Source of the DNA: Mucilaginibacter geliditolerans
Lineage (GTDB): Bacteria > Bacteroidota > Bacteroidia > Sphingobacteriales > Sphingobacteriaceae
Length of the DNA stretch: 64,000 nucleotides
Direction: 5' to 3'
Assembly: GCF_014200495.1 (NCBI RefSeq)
Contig: NZ_JACHBY010000012.1
Span: 62,001-126,000 of the forward strand
Part shown: positions 35,552-44,171 of the stretch, one piece after another
Numbering within the stretch: position 1 is the first letter of the stretch
Layout of the letters: each line of letters opens with the position of its first letter
The notes under the pieces: model-generated
Told to the model about the DNA's origin: nothing
What the model saw: only the letters and a program-made list of their open reading frames with translations
The model's database searches: none
Made by a program: the position numbers and the translations under genes

Positions 35552-36757
35552 CTAATGCTTGATTAGCTGTTCATTTTGAGGATTTCTTAAGATGATGCTC
35601 TTTTCATTTAATAAATCCTTAAGGGGGGCAATTGATATTGTATCAAGCAAACTATATTTAAGGTAATACAATTGATAGCTGTTATCTTTTTTGATCCATT
35701 TATAAATTTTACAATTACAGCTTGCATTTTCAGGTGTATTGGAAAGATTTTCTAATACGCCTCCTTTACCTTGTTTTATATAAACGTTTCTGGCACCAAT
35801 TATATCATCTTTCCCCCCTCTGTCAAAACTCCAAGTTGTGGCAATACTACTTATTAGTTTCTTACCTGAATCCAATAACATTAGCCCAGAAGTTGAACCT
35901 TCCATCTCATCATTATCATTCATAATATGAGATTTGATGAAAACAAGGTTAGGGGCTTCAAACTGCATGTAACCAGTGTGATTAATATTGGCACCGAACC
36001 TGCTGAAAGTAAAGTAACCGTCATTATATTTTATTTCTAGGATGTTATTGACCACTTTGTGATAACGACTTGAATCCGATGCACGGGCTTGTGGTGCTCC
36101 CGTATAGTAGACCCATATTCCACTTAAACTATCAATTTCAGCCTGTGTTGGTTGATAGGGCATTATCATGTAATCTTTTTTGATCCTCTGCCATTTCTTA
36201 AAATTCCATACATATATAATTGAAATGGTGACTAAACCTATTAATGAAATGACAAGAGCAGCGTATAATTTATTATTCCTTTTTTTCAAAGCAATAATTT
36301 TTTCTTCATTTTGTCTCGGCAATGACGGTAGTTTGTTTGTCGAGGATTTATCATTATAAATTAAGTTTTGATCTTGTGGATTTTCTTCAAAGGCTTTCCG
36401 CCCCATACCATACAGATAAATATAACAGGCATCAATTAAAAATGGCCGTGGATTATTTACGACTCCATTATATGCATCTTTAATTTGACTACTAGTTATA
36501 TCATATTTTCGATGTGGAAATTCAAGCTTGCCAACTTCAGTGTCGGGAGGGTAAATATCATGACCGAACTGAATATTAGAACTAGGGAGTTCATTACTAA
36601 TAAGGCTAAGGCGTTTTGCCAAGTCTTCATAGTTTTTTCTATTTGTATTTTTTATAATAGATGTTCCACCTTCGAGCTCATATTTCTCAATTACTTTGGT
36701 TAGTAAATAAACTATCTCATCCTTGCCAGTTTTTAATTTCATTACATTGATATTCAA
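35552..36757 (-). CDS. Single-pass membrane protein of unknown function
   Basis: A 401-residue protein. The N-terminal ~160 residues form a soluble domain containing PHRKYDITSSQIKDAYNGVV and RPFLIDACYIYLYGMGRKAFEENP, a pattern I have seen in unnamed Bacteroidota proteins. One transmembrane helix follows (about 177-199, LYAALVISLIGLVTISIIYVW), then a beta-rich C-terminal half (residues 215-390). It could pass a signal across the inner membrane. There is no partner gene on the same strand. A fragment of a paralogue lies just downstream (35241-35283). Confidence 0.55.
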   Translation of the reverse strand: MNINVMKLKTGKDEIVYLLTKVIEKYELEGGTSIIKNTNRKNYEDLAKRLSLISNELPSSNIQFGHDIYPPDTEVGKLEFPHRKYDITSSQIKDAYNGVVNNPRPFLIDACYIYLYGMGRKAFEENPQDQNLIYNDKSSTNKLPSLPRQNEEKIIALKKRNNKLYAALVISLIGLVTISIIYVWNFKKWQRIKKDYMIMPYQPTQAEIDSLSGIWVYYTGAPQARASDSSRYHKVVNNILEIKYNDGYFTFSRFGANINHTGYMQFEAPNLVFIKSHIMNDNDEMEGSTSGLMLLDSGKKLISSIATTWSFDRGGKDDIIGARNVYIKQGKGGVLENLSNTPENASCNCKIYKWIKKDNSYQLYYLKYSLLDTISIAPLKDLLNEKSIILRNPQNEQLIKH

Positions 36758-37031
36758 TAGGTTATAAATTTCGGTAAAATTTCTGAAATTATCTAAATTT
36801 CCGAAATCTAACTAGAAATTTCTATATCATTTCTGAATGATTTAAAAATCTCTATCGGCCTTCTTTTCCAATAATTTTGGCAGAACCAATTACCGAGTGA
36901 ATAACCCGATTGCTGAGTTTTGACGTCTGAGTATTTTAGTCCTGAATGGCTGTTTGTGCAGTTACAAAGTTACAGTAAAATTTACTTAATGATTATAGAC
37001 AGGAAGTTATGCCGGTTAAAACTTTAAAAAT

Positions 37032-38294
37032 ATGAAAAAACGCTACCAAGTACTCGCATTACTTTCGGCTCTTGCCGTTATAACTTATTTAGATCGAACC
37101 TCAATTTCAGTATCAGGTCCAAGAATCACTCAAAGCCTGCATCTAACTGAAACGGAATATGGCTGGCTTCAGGCGGCCTTTTCAATCGCTTATGGGCTTT
37201 TCCAAATTCCAATGGGTATACTGGGAGATCGTAAAGGTGTCAGAACAGTGTTATTAATTGTTGTTATTTGGTGGTCATTGTTTACTTTCTTAACCGGCTT
37301 ATCCAATACATTTGCCATATTATTAATTGTTCGTTTTTTGTTTGCCGTCGGCGAGTCTGGTGCATTTCCTAATATTGCAGTCGCGATATCAAAATGGTTT
37401 CCTGTACAGGAACGTGCAAGAGCACAAGGATATATTTGGATGTTTAGCAGAATCGGTGCCGCATTATCACCATTAATCATTGTACCACTGCAAAAGGTTT
37501 ATGGGTGGCATGTAGTATTCTTTGTCTTCGGTTTTATCGGTATTGGCTGGGGATTGATATGGTATTTTTGGTTCAGAGAAAATCCATCTGAAATGCCCGG
37601 AATTTCTATAGAGGAAATTAAAGAAATTGAGTCCAATCGAAAGATCAAGAAAAATTCTGCCCCCTTATCTTTTCGGCAACTGATAAATAACCGAAACTTG
37701 TGGGCTCTAGTATTAATGTATTTCTTTTATATGTTTGGGGCCTATTTCTTCTTATCCTGGTTACCTCAATATTTGAAAAATGGAAGGGGGCTATCGGAAA
37801 AGGATATGGGGTTATTTTCCTCTTTACCTTTTGTATTGGGAGCTATCGGTTGTTGGTTAGGCGGTTATTTATCAGACTACTTTGTAAAGAAAACGAACCT
37901 TAAATGGGGACGCAGAATTGTTGGATTTTCAGGCTTAATACTTTCGGGTATCTGTATTATCGCCGCATCTATTTCGGTAAATAATCAAGTTACAATCATC
38001 TTTTTATCCTTAGGATTGGCCTTTAAGGATTTAACTTTACCAGTTTCCTGGACTGTCGCTACCGAGATAGGGGGTAAAAATTCTGGCGCAATATCTGGAA
38101 CAATGCATATGTTTGGGCAATTAGGCTCAACAATCATGACAATTGGTTTTGGGTACATGGTTGCAAAAAATCATAACTGGAACTTGCCAGTAACCTTAAT
38201 TGGGTGCGTTGCAATCGTCAGTGGCTTTCTATGGTTTTTGATTGATGCAAGTAAAACCATTGAGAATACCGAAAAATTCGAACCGACGGAATAA
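37032..38294 (+). CDS. MFS transporter, anion:cation symporter (hexuronate/galactonate-like) family
   Basis: A 420-residue major facilitator protein with twelve hydrophobic segments. The start ALLSALAVITYLDRTSISVS is typical of the ACS family (ExuT, GudP, DgoT), as is GILGDRKGVRTVLL in loop 2-3, the MFS signature. Substrates of this family are sugar acids such as hexuronates or aldonates. It is the last gene before the tRNA-derived end of the ICE. It could be cargo, or a chromosomal gene caught by an older insertion. Sugar-acid substrates would suit the fucose (fuconate) operon 2 kb away, but that is speculation. Confidence 0.8.
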   Translation: MKKRYQVLALLSALAVITYLDRTSISVSGPRITQSLHLTETEYGWLQAAFSIAYGLFQIPMGILGDRKGVRTVLLIVVIWWSLFTFLTGLSNTFAILLIVRFLFAVGESGAFPNIAVAISKWFPVQERARAQGYIWMFSRIGAALSPLIIVPLQKVYGWHVVFFVFGFIGIGWGLIWYFWFRENPSEMPGISIEEIKEIESNRKIKKNSAPLSFRQLINNRNLWALVLMYFFYMFGAYFFLSWLPQYLKNGRGLSEKDMGLFSSLPFVLGAIGCWLGGYLSDYFVKKTNLKWGRRIVGFSGLILSGICIIAASISVNNQVTIIFLSLGLAFKDLTLPVSWTVATEIGGKNSGAISGTMHMFGQLGSTIMTIGFGYMVAKNHNWNLPVTLIGCVAIVSGFLWFLIDASKTIENTEKFEPTE

Positions 38295-38445
38295 AGAATA
38301 CTTCTTTTTTGATAATCACTAGGGAATTGGTTATATTTGGTTATACAGATAACGATCTGCATACTTTGTTGTGAATTAATTGTGAACTTGTTAAAGTTTA
38401 TTGTTAATCATTTGTAATACAAGTATATACGAAGATAGAACAAAC

Positions 38446-38489
38446 GACTGAAAATCCTTGTGTCGCTGGTTCGATTCCAGCTGATACCA
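38446..38489 (+). other. 3' half of tRNA-Phe (GAA): attachment-site scar at the ICE end
   Basis: Reading right from 38443 there is one arm of an anticodon stem, the loop CTGAAAA (anticodon GAA, 38448-38454) and TCCTT. Then come a 5-base variable region, the T-arm GCTGG-TTCGATT-CCAGC (38465-38481), the acceptor strand TGATACC and discriminator A (38489). No D-arm or 5' acceptor strand lies upstream, so the gene is only half present. The anticodon stem has one mismatch, as expected at a junction. Integrases that target the 3' end of a tRNA leave such a fragment at the far end of the element. The intact tRNA-Phe should lie beyond the left edge. Confidence 0.8.
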
Positions 38490-38496
38490 CAAAATT

Positions 38497-38532
38497 AAAA
38501 AAGGTCTTTTTCGCTTGAAAAAGGCCTTTTTT
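38497..38532 (+). terminator. Terminator of the original tRNA-Phe gene
   Basis: A 16-bp hairpin (AAAAAAGGTCTTTTTC with GAAAAAGGCCTTTTTT, one G-U pair, loop GCTT) starts 7 bases after the tRNA 3' end. It is the chromosomal terminator of the tRNA gene and shows that the DNA to the right is chromosomal. Confidence 0.85.
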
Positions 38533-38573
38533 CGTATATTTTGACTTTTTTTAAAGGCTAACGCCGACTGTCA

Positions 38574-38651
38574 GGAACGACCCGTTCCGATAGCTTTTAC
38601 ATAATTTTTTGTTGAACTTCACGAAAAAAGGGCACAAATAGGGCATAAAAC
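38574..38651. repeat. Palindrome and tandem repeat beside the tRNA scar
   Basis: GGAACG-ACC-CGTTCC (38574-38588) is a perfect palindrome. GGGCACAAATA (38630-38640) and GGGCATAAAAC (38641-38651) are imperfect tandem 11-mers. This mix of repeats next to a tRNA 3' end resembles recombinase or excisionase binding sites, maybe from an older insertion at the same tRNA. Confidence 0.35.
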
Positions 38652-38654
38652 TAT

Positions 38655-38903
38655 TTGGACTTTTTTCGCCAAACAGATTATGTCATGAAAGCGGCGATCG
38701 ATTCATTATCAAGATACCAGGCTTTGGAATTGGGAAGCAGAAAAATAAGAGTCAATTCCATTGCTCTGGGTGCCATTGAAACGGATTTCGGGGGCGGTGC
38801 CGTCCGTGACATTTCAGATTTAAATAAATTCTTAGCCTCAGAAACAGCTTTAGGAAGAGTTGGTTTGCCGGATGATATTGGAAGTGTGGTCACAAATGTC
38901 TAA
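38655..38903 (+). pseudogene. Truncated short-chain dehydrogenase/reductase (SDR) remnant
   Basis: The 82-residue frame carries only the C-terminal half of a classical SDR: KAAIDSLSRYQALELGSRKI, RVNSIALGAIETDFGGGAVR and TALGRVGLPDDIGSVV. The Rossmann start (TGxxxGIG) and the catalytic Ser and Tyr are missing, and the end is cut short. The active-site YxxxK is replaced by YVMK. It is a decayed gene at the chromosomal side of the ICE junction. Since an SDR acts in the fuconate route, it might once have belonged to the fucose genes, but nothing proves it. Confidence 0.7.
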
Positions 38904-39034
38904 ACCCATTAAATAACTTGTTATTTAGAGCCTATTTGTATACTGTTATGTAACAGGTAACTATTTTAAAAGACAAGTTTCATATTAATATAGAAAACGA
39001 GGTAGGTTTTAGAGGCTTGATAATCGATGGCAAT

Positions 39035-39928
39035 TTAGCCTTGATGATCAAAGCCAACCGAATAAATTTGTTTTTTATATTCACGGGGAGATATTCCTGT
39101 GAATTTTTTAAAGGTCTTTGAAAAATAGGACAAATTTTCAAAGCCTGTTTGCAGGCTGATATCTGAATAGCTCATTCGACTCGTCGCCATTAGATATTGT
39201 GCCCGTTCAATACGCTTCTCGTTAATATAATTTATTGGTCTTTCTCCGGTGTATTCTTTGAACAGTCTGGAAAAATAATCTATATTTTGATTAACCCTTG
39301 ATGCCAAATAAGAGACGGAAAGCTCTTGATGGAGGTTAACCAAAATATAACTTAGTGTTTCGGTTATTTTAACCGGTATGATTTTTTTTTCGTGGTATTT
39401 ATAGATTTTCGGATTCAAAAACCTAGCTACTAATTGTAAAAGTATACCCTGCGTTTCCATGTAGGTTGCTATGTTTTGTTGATTATTAAGTTCCTGATAT
39501 TCTTTATAGAAAATATTCTTTTCGTATACTTTAGGGTTATCAGAGCGGTTAATGCCCCTGCCTGGATTGATTTCCAGCAAACGGATGAATAGTTTTATAT
39601 CTATATCACTTGCTTCAGCCTTTAATATGGTTCTGTTATTAGAAAATAGTGAAGTGCCGTCATTAGATTCTTCAAAAAACTGCACGAAATATTGACCGAG
39701 ATGGTCGTTACAGCTCAAATTACATAGCGTAAAACTAGGAATGATATACAAATAACCAGGTTCAAGTTTTAATAAGACTGTTGGGTCTGATATTTCGCCG
39801 GCCCCACGATTAATATAATATATCCTGTAATAGGGACTGATGACGTTCCTGTAATTCCATTTTGTATTAAGATGGACATAGTCGACATTCAGCAGCGAAA
39901 AGGTGTGTTGTAAGGCTCTCTTAATCAT
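39035..39928 (-). CDS. AraC-family transcriptional regulator, probably of the fucose operon
   Basis: The N-terminal ~160 residues form a cupin-like sensor domain (YYRIYYINRGAGEISDPTVLLK, LEPGYLYIIPSF). The C-terminal ~100 residues hold two helix-turn-helix units (ELSVSYLASRVNQNIDYFSRLFKEYTG; MSYSDISLQTGFENLSYFSKTFKKFTG). I start at the ATG at 39928 (MIKRALQHTF). A longer reading from 40021 would add a hydrophobic leader that is unusual for the family. It diverges from fucP, and the gap between holds an inverted repeat (40124-40137), so it most likely controls the fucose operon in response to the sugar. Confidence 0.85.
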   Translation of the reverse strand: MIKRALQHTFSLLNVDYVHLNTKWNYRNVISPYYRIYYINRGAGEISDPTVLLKLEPGYLYIIPSFTLCNLSCNDHLGQYFVQFFEESNDGTSLFSNNRTILKAEASDIDIKLFIRLLEINPGRGINRSDNPKVYEKNIFYKEYQELNNQQNIATYMETQGILLQLVARFLNPKIYKYHEKKIIPVKITETLSYILVNLHQELSVSYLASRVNQNIDYFSRLFKEYTGERPINYINEKRIERAQYLMATSRMSYSDISLQTGFENLSYFSKTFKKFTGISPREYKKQIYSVGFDHQG

Positions 39929-40123
39929 ATCTAAAAAAATATAAATTAAGGGTGTAATATATACAACAATTTTAATTTTTTTACATTTTGTAAAGTCGGA
40001 TTTGTACAACAAATAGTCCAATTAAATCAAATTTTACAGGCTTATTCACTGTAAATTTGATTATTCGCAGTAAGCTGCAAACCAATTATTTTTAAAGTCT
40101 TGTTTACCGGGAGCATCCAGTTT

Positions 40124-40137
40124 ACTCATTTTTGAGT
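40124..40137. promoter_or_regulatory. Inverted repeat between the AraC gene and fucP
   Basis: ACTCA-TTTT-TGAGT, with another ACTCA about 45 bases further toward fucP. Placement between a divergent regulator and its likely target suggests an operator, but the repeats are short. Confidence 0.3.
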
Positions 40138-40236
40138 AGCCTCATTTGCGCTCAGTGATTGCCGGATTTTAACGACTTATACTCACTAATGAATTAAAAT
40201 GGAGACATATCAATCTTATTATCTAATTATAAGCTA

Positions 40237-41571
40237 ATGGGTGCTTTATCACAATCGAGGAATGAAGTTTGGGGTTTTGTACCACGTCAGAATTTGTTAT
40301 CATTTTCGCTGGTTACCATGTTGTTTTTGATTTGGGGTATCCCGAATAACATGAATGATATTTTGATAAAACAGTTCATGAAATCATTTGAATTGAGCCG
40401 TACCCAGGCAGGCTTGATTCAGTCGGCCTTTTATATGGGTTATTTCTTTTTGGCGGTGCCATCCGGGCTTATCATGAAAAAGTACTCCTATAAAGTAGGC
40501 CTTATTGCCGGTTTACTGCTTTTTGCATTAGGGTGTTGCCTGTTTTGGCCCGCAGCAGTTGCAGGTAAATATGGCTTATTCCTGTTCGCCTTATTTGTGA
40601 TCGCCTCGGGCTTAACTTTTTTAGAGACCGGTGCCAATATATTTATTGTTGAACTGGGCGAATCCCAATCAGCGGAGCGCAGGCTTAACTTTTCGCAGGC
40701 ATTTAACCCTATAGGTGCTGTTTTGGGCGTGCTTATAGGTACTATATTTATTCTTTCAGGCATTGAGCACGATCCGCTGAAAATTGCCGCCATGAAACTA
40801 TCCGGCGAATACCAGCATTACCTGCAGCAGGAAACCATGCGTGTGGTAACGCCTTACCTGGTGTTGGCTGCCTTTGCTGTGTTATGGAGTATTTTCCTGA
40901 TGTTCACCAAATTTCCGAAGGGTAGGGATGAGCTAAAAGAAGAAAACGCCGTTAAGGCCAACAGCAGGGAACTGTTGAAGTACCCGCATTTTTATAAAGG
41001 GGTGATTTCTCAATTTTTTTACTGCGGCGCGCAAACCTGTACCTGGAGTTTCTTTATCCAATACGTGCAGGATTATACAGGCCAGCCCGAGAAAATAGCC
41101 GGGTATTTTTTAACAGGCACATTGGCGGCTTTTGGGGTAGGCAGGTTTTCGGCCACCTATATCATGCGCTATGTATCGCCGGGCAAACTAATGGGGATAT
41201 ATGGGTTTGTCAACGTAGGGTTGGTAGCCATTGCCATATTAATACCCGGGTTTATAGGTGTTTGGGCCATATTTTTCACCAGCTTTTTTATGTCGCTGAT
41301 GTACCCAACCAATTTTGCGCTGAGTATCCGTAACCTGGGCAATAACGCAAAAATTGGCGGATCAATTATGGTGATGGCTATTGTGGGTGGGGCATTCTTT
41401 CCGCCAGCAATGGGTTTAATTGCCGAATCAACAAAAAGCATGGCTATTGCTATGGTTATACCATTAATATGCTACCTGTATATTGCTTACTATGCGTTAA
41501 GGGGTTCAAAAATACCCGGTGAACTTATTGAAGAAGTTGCAGCATCTGCCAAAATATTACCTACACATTAA
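40237..41571 (+). CDS. fucP: L-fucose:H+ symporter permease (FucP family)
   Basis: A 444-residue MFS permease close in length to E. coli FucP (438). The pattern WGIPNNMNDILIKQFMKSFELSRTQAGLIQSAFYMGYF is typical of the FucP/glucose-galactose family, as is FLETGANIFIVELG with the proton-coupling region, followed by LNFSQAFNPIGAVLG. Twelve membrane segments are visible. It brings L-fucose across the inner membrane. It is the first gene of the operon with an aldo/keto reductase, a mutarotase, a dehydrogenase, and GH29 and GH97 enzymes, which supports fucose as the substrate. Confidence 0.88.
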   Translation: MGALSQSRNEVWGFVPRQNLLSFSLVTMLFLIWGIPNNMNDILIKQFMKSFELSRTQAGLIQSAFYMGYFFLAVPSGLIMKKYSYKVGLIAGLLLFALGCCLFWPAAVAGKYGLFLFALFVIASGLTFLETGANIFIVELGESQSAERRLNFSQAFNPIGAVLGVLIGTIFILSGIEHDPLKIAAMKLSGEYQHYLQQETMRVVTPYLVLAAFAVLWSIFLMFTKFPKGRDELKEENAVKANSRELLKYPHFYKGVISQFFYCGAQTCTWSFFIQYVQDYTGQPEKIAGYFLTGTLAAFGVGRFSATYIMRYVSPGKLMGIYGFVNVGLVAIAILIPGFIGVWAIFFTSFFMSLMYPTNFALSIRNLGNNAKIGGSIMVMAIVGGAFFPPAMGLIAESTKSMAIAMVIPLICYLYIAYYALRGSKIPGELIEEVAASAKILPTH

Positions 41572-41576
41572 TTATT

Positions 41577-42632
41577 ATGCCAGATAAAAATTTCAAACCA
41601 TACACTTTTGATATGCCGCCGGTAGTTTTCGGCACCAGCGGTTTAGGGAATTTGTTTGTGGCCTTGCCTGATGAGATAAAACAAGAAATAGTAAAGGAAT
41701 GCATTACCCATACCAACGGCAAGCTCATCTTTGATTCAGCGGGTAAATACGGGGCAGGTTTAGCGCTGGAATCATTGGGTAAATGTTTAAAGGCCTTAAA
41801 TGTTGATCCTGAAGATGTAATCATCAGTAATAAACTTGGGTGGGTACGCACCGAGCTCAAAACACCCGAACCAACATTTGAGCCTGGCGTTTGGCGGGAT
41901 CTAAAGTATGATGCGGAGCAGCACATCAGCTATGATGGCATAATTGAATGTTTTGAGCAGGGCAATGAACTGCTGAACGGCTATATCCCGCAAATGGTAT
42001 CGGTACATGATCCGGATGAATACCTGGCTAAAGCGCAATCAGCAGATGAGGATGAGAAGTTATATAACGATATTCTGGAAGCCTACCGCGCGCTTGAAAC
42101 CTTAAGGCGTGATGGTAAAGTTAAAGCGATAGGCGTTGGCGCTAAAGACTGGCGTTCTATAGCACGTGTTTATAATGATGTTGACCTGGACTGGGTGATG
42201 ATAGCCAACAGCATGACCATTAAAAGCCACCCGAGATCTTTGCTCGATTTTATGAAAAAACTGGAGGACGATGGCGTACAGATCATCAATTCCGCGGTGT
42301 TCCATTCCGGTTATTTAATTGGCGGCGATTATTTCGACTATAAACTTATAGCCGCTGATGAACCTCAAAATAAAACACTGGTAAAATGGCGTGAGGACTT
42401 TTTTAAGCTCTGTGCTAAATTTAACATAAAGCCTGCCGAAGCCTGTGTGCAGTTTGCCTTAATGGCACCGGGGGTTAAAAGTATAGCCTTAAGCACTACC
42501 AACCCAAAAAGGGTAAAGGATAATATAGCGATGGGCGGGGTGAGTGTGCCAAAAGCATTTTGGGATGAAATGATCAGCCAGGAATTGATCGATAAAAAGT
42601 ATTTTGAATTCAACACCAATACCTTGTCATGA
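41577..42632 (+). CDS. Aldo/keto reductase, probable L-fucose (D-threo-aldose) 1-dehydrogenase
   Basis: A 351-residue AKR with the full tetrad: Asp and Tyr in IFDSAGKYGAG, Lys in VIISNKLGW, His in MVSVHDPDEY. DGKVKAIGVGAKDW and FHSGYLIGGDYFDY are features of the D-threo-aldose/L-fucose dehydrogenase group. It would oxidise L-fucose to L-fuconolactone with NAD(P)+. It starts 5 bases after fucP and overlaps the mutarotase gene by 4 bases. Confidence 0.85.
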   Translation: MPDKNFKPYTFDMPPVVFGTSGLGNLFVALPDEIKQEIVKECITHTNGKLIFDSAGKYGAGLALESLGKCLKALNVDPEDVIISNKLGWVRTELKTPEPTFEPGVWRDLKYDAEQHISYDGIIECFEQGNELLNGYIPQMVSVHDPDEYLAKAQSADEDEKLYNDILEAYRALETLRRDGKVKAIGVGAKDWRSIARVYNDVDLDWVMIANSMTIKSHPRSLLDFMKKLEDDGVQIINSAVFHSGYLIGGDYFDYKLIAADEPQNKTLVKWREDFFKLCAKFNIKPAEACVQFALMAPGVKSIALSTTNPKRVKDNIAMGGVSVPKAFWDEMISQELIDKKYFEFNTNTLS

Positions 42633-42967
42633 AAAGATACTGTTTGACACTTGACCTGAAGGATGACCCGGCATTAATAGCAGAATATGAACATTGGCAC
42701 AAAAGTGAAAATAGCTGGCCGGAGATTAATAAAAGCATTAAGGATGCTGGTATTATATTCATGGAAATATATAGGGTAAGTAATAGACTTTTTATGATAA
42801 TGGCTACCATTGACGCTTTTGATTTTGGAAGGAAAGCAGTAGCTGATGCCAATAACCCTAAAGTTCAGGAATGGGAGGAATTGATGTGGAAATTTCAGCA
42901 GCCGCTGCAATGTGCCAAGCCCGGCGAGAAATGGGTATTGATGGACAAGATATTTCAATTGAGTTGA
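42629..42967 (+). CDS. L-rhamnose mutarotase (RhaM) family protein, probable L-fucose mutarotase
   Basis: A 112-residue ferredoxin-fold protein of the RhaM family: MKRYCLTLDLKDDP at the start, IAEYEHWHKSENSWPEI with the active-site Tyr and His, and IFMEIYRVSNRLFMIM. It interconverts sugar anomers. In Bacteroidota and Xanthomonas-type oxidative fucose pathways such a protein serves fucose. The 4-base overlap with the aldo/keto reductase supports this over rhamnose. Confidence 0.85.
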   Translation: MKRYCLTLDLKDDPALIAEYEHWHKSENSWPEINKSIKDAGIIFMEIYRVSNRLFMIMATIDAFDFGRKAVADANNPKVQEWEELMWKFQQPLQCAKPGEKWVLMDKIFQLS

Positions 42968-42970
42968 TAT

Positions 42971-43060
42971 ATGTTAAAGGTTGATTCGCATCAGCATTTC
43001 TGGTAATACGACCCAGTTCGACATGGATAGATCGTATGAGGGTTAATAGAATAGTTTTAT
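42971..43060 (+). pseudogene. Dead 5' remnant of an amidohydrolase (L-fuconolactonase-like)
   Basis: From the ATG at 42971 the frame reads MLKVDSHQHFW, then a stop (43004), then YDPVRH. After a one-base frameshift it continues WIDRMRV. This is the well-known start of amidohydrolase-2 lactonases (MLKIDSHQHFWxYDPVRHxWI). The rest of the gene, about 250 codons, is gone. It starts 3 bases after the mutarotase stop, exactly where a lactonase gene is expected in this pathway. Confidence 0.75.
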
Positions 43061-43103
43061 CAGAAGTATCATTAAATTTTATAAATATATAAATACCGGA
43101 ATA

Positions 43104-44129
43104 ATGGAAATACTAACATGCATCGAGCCGGGAATACTCGATTATGGAGAACGAAAGAAGCCAGTGTTAATCAAAGATCACGCGATAATCAAGATCAAAA
43201 GGATTGGCATTTGCGGAACCGACTTGCATGCATTTGAAGGTACCCAACCCTTTTTTAACTATCCTCGGGTGTTAGGGCACGAACTCTCCGGAGAATTAGT
43301 AGCATTTGATAATGCGCCTGGATTTGAAATTAATGAAAGCGTAACTTTTACGCCATACTTTAGTTGTGGGCATTGCATAGCATGCCGGTCGGGCAATACG
43401 AATTGTTGTGTTAGCATTCAAGTTTGCGGTGTACATATAGATGGGGGAATGGCTGAATACCTGATGGTTCCTTCGCATACCTTGTTGCATGGTGAGGGAC
43501 TTAGTTTTGATGAGCTGGCGCTTGTTGAACCATTGGCCATAGGTGCTCACGGCATCAGACGTGCAGCCGTTACAGGTGGTGAGTTTGTGTTGATAATTGG
43601 TGCCGGGCCTATTGGTTTAGGCACGATGGAGTTTGCCAAGCTACGCGGTGCAAAAGTAATTGCTTTAGATATTAATGAAGAGCGACTTAACTTTTGCCGG
43701 GAAATACTTAATGTAGATTATACTATCAATGCTTCCTCTGTTGATGTGGTACAGCAATTAAAAGATATAACCGGCGGAGATATGCCAACTGTAGTTATTG
43801 ATGCGACAGGAAATCTTAAAGCTATTAATAACGCCTTTCAATACCTGGCACATGGAGGCAGGTATGTTTTAATAGGATTGCAAAAAGGGGATATATGCTT
43901 CAGCCACCCTGAATTTCATAAACGGGAAGCCACTTTGATGAGCAGCAGAAATGCCACTGTTTTGGATTTTGATTATGTAATCAATTCTATCAAAAAAGGA
44001 TTAATAACCCCTTTAAAGTATATAACGCACAGGGTGAAATTCAGTGAGGTTAAAAGAGACTTTACAAGTTGGCTAAAACCGGAAAACGGTGTGATAAAGG
44101 CTATGATTTCAATGGATGATATCTATTAA
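43104..44129 (+). CDS. Zinc-dependent medium-chain alcohol dehydrogenase
   Basis: A 341-residue MDR enzyme. The catalytic zinc site is at ICGTDLHAFEG (Cys) and GHELSGE (His-Glu). The structural zinc is bound by the four Cys of CGHCIACRSGNTNCC, and the cofactor fold is IIGAGPIGLG followed by VIALDINEERL (Asp at the end of strand 2, so NAD). The family oxidises sugar acids and polyols (for example L-galactonate 5-dehydrogenase). In this operon it may act on fuconate or a keto-deoxy derivative. The exact substrate is not shown by sequence. Confidence 0.82.
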   Translation: MEILTCIEPGILDYGERKKPVLIKDHAIIKIKRIGICGTDLHAFEGTQPFFNYPRVLGHELSGELVAFDNAPGFEINESVTFTPYFSCGHCIACRSGNTNCCVSIQVCGVHIDGGMAEYLMVPSHTLLHGEGLSFDELALVEPLAIGAHGIRRAAVTGGEFVLIIGAGPIGLGTMEFAKLRGAKVIALDINEERLNFCREILNVDYTINASSVDVVQQLKDITGGDMPTVVIDATGNLKAINNAFQYLAHGGRYVLIGLQKGDICFSHPEFHKREATLMSSRNATVLDFDYVINSIKKGLITPLKYITHRVKFSEVKRDFTSWLKPENGVIKAMISMDDIY

Positions 44130-44171
44130 GGGCCTTCCTAACAGTATATAAAAAACACAAATACATTTTCA

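Noticed and set aside
38446..38489. Complete tRNA gene
   Set aside because: There is no D-arm or 5' acceptor strand upstream, so only the 3' half is present.
38655..38903. Reading frame as a complete short SDR enzyme
   Set aside because: It lacks the Rossmann start and the catalytic Ser-Tyr-Lys set, so it is a remnant.
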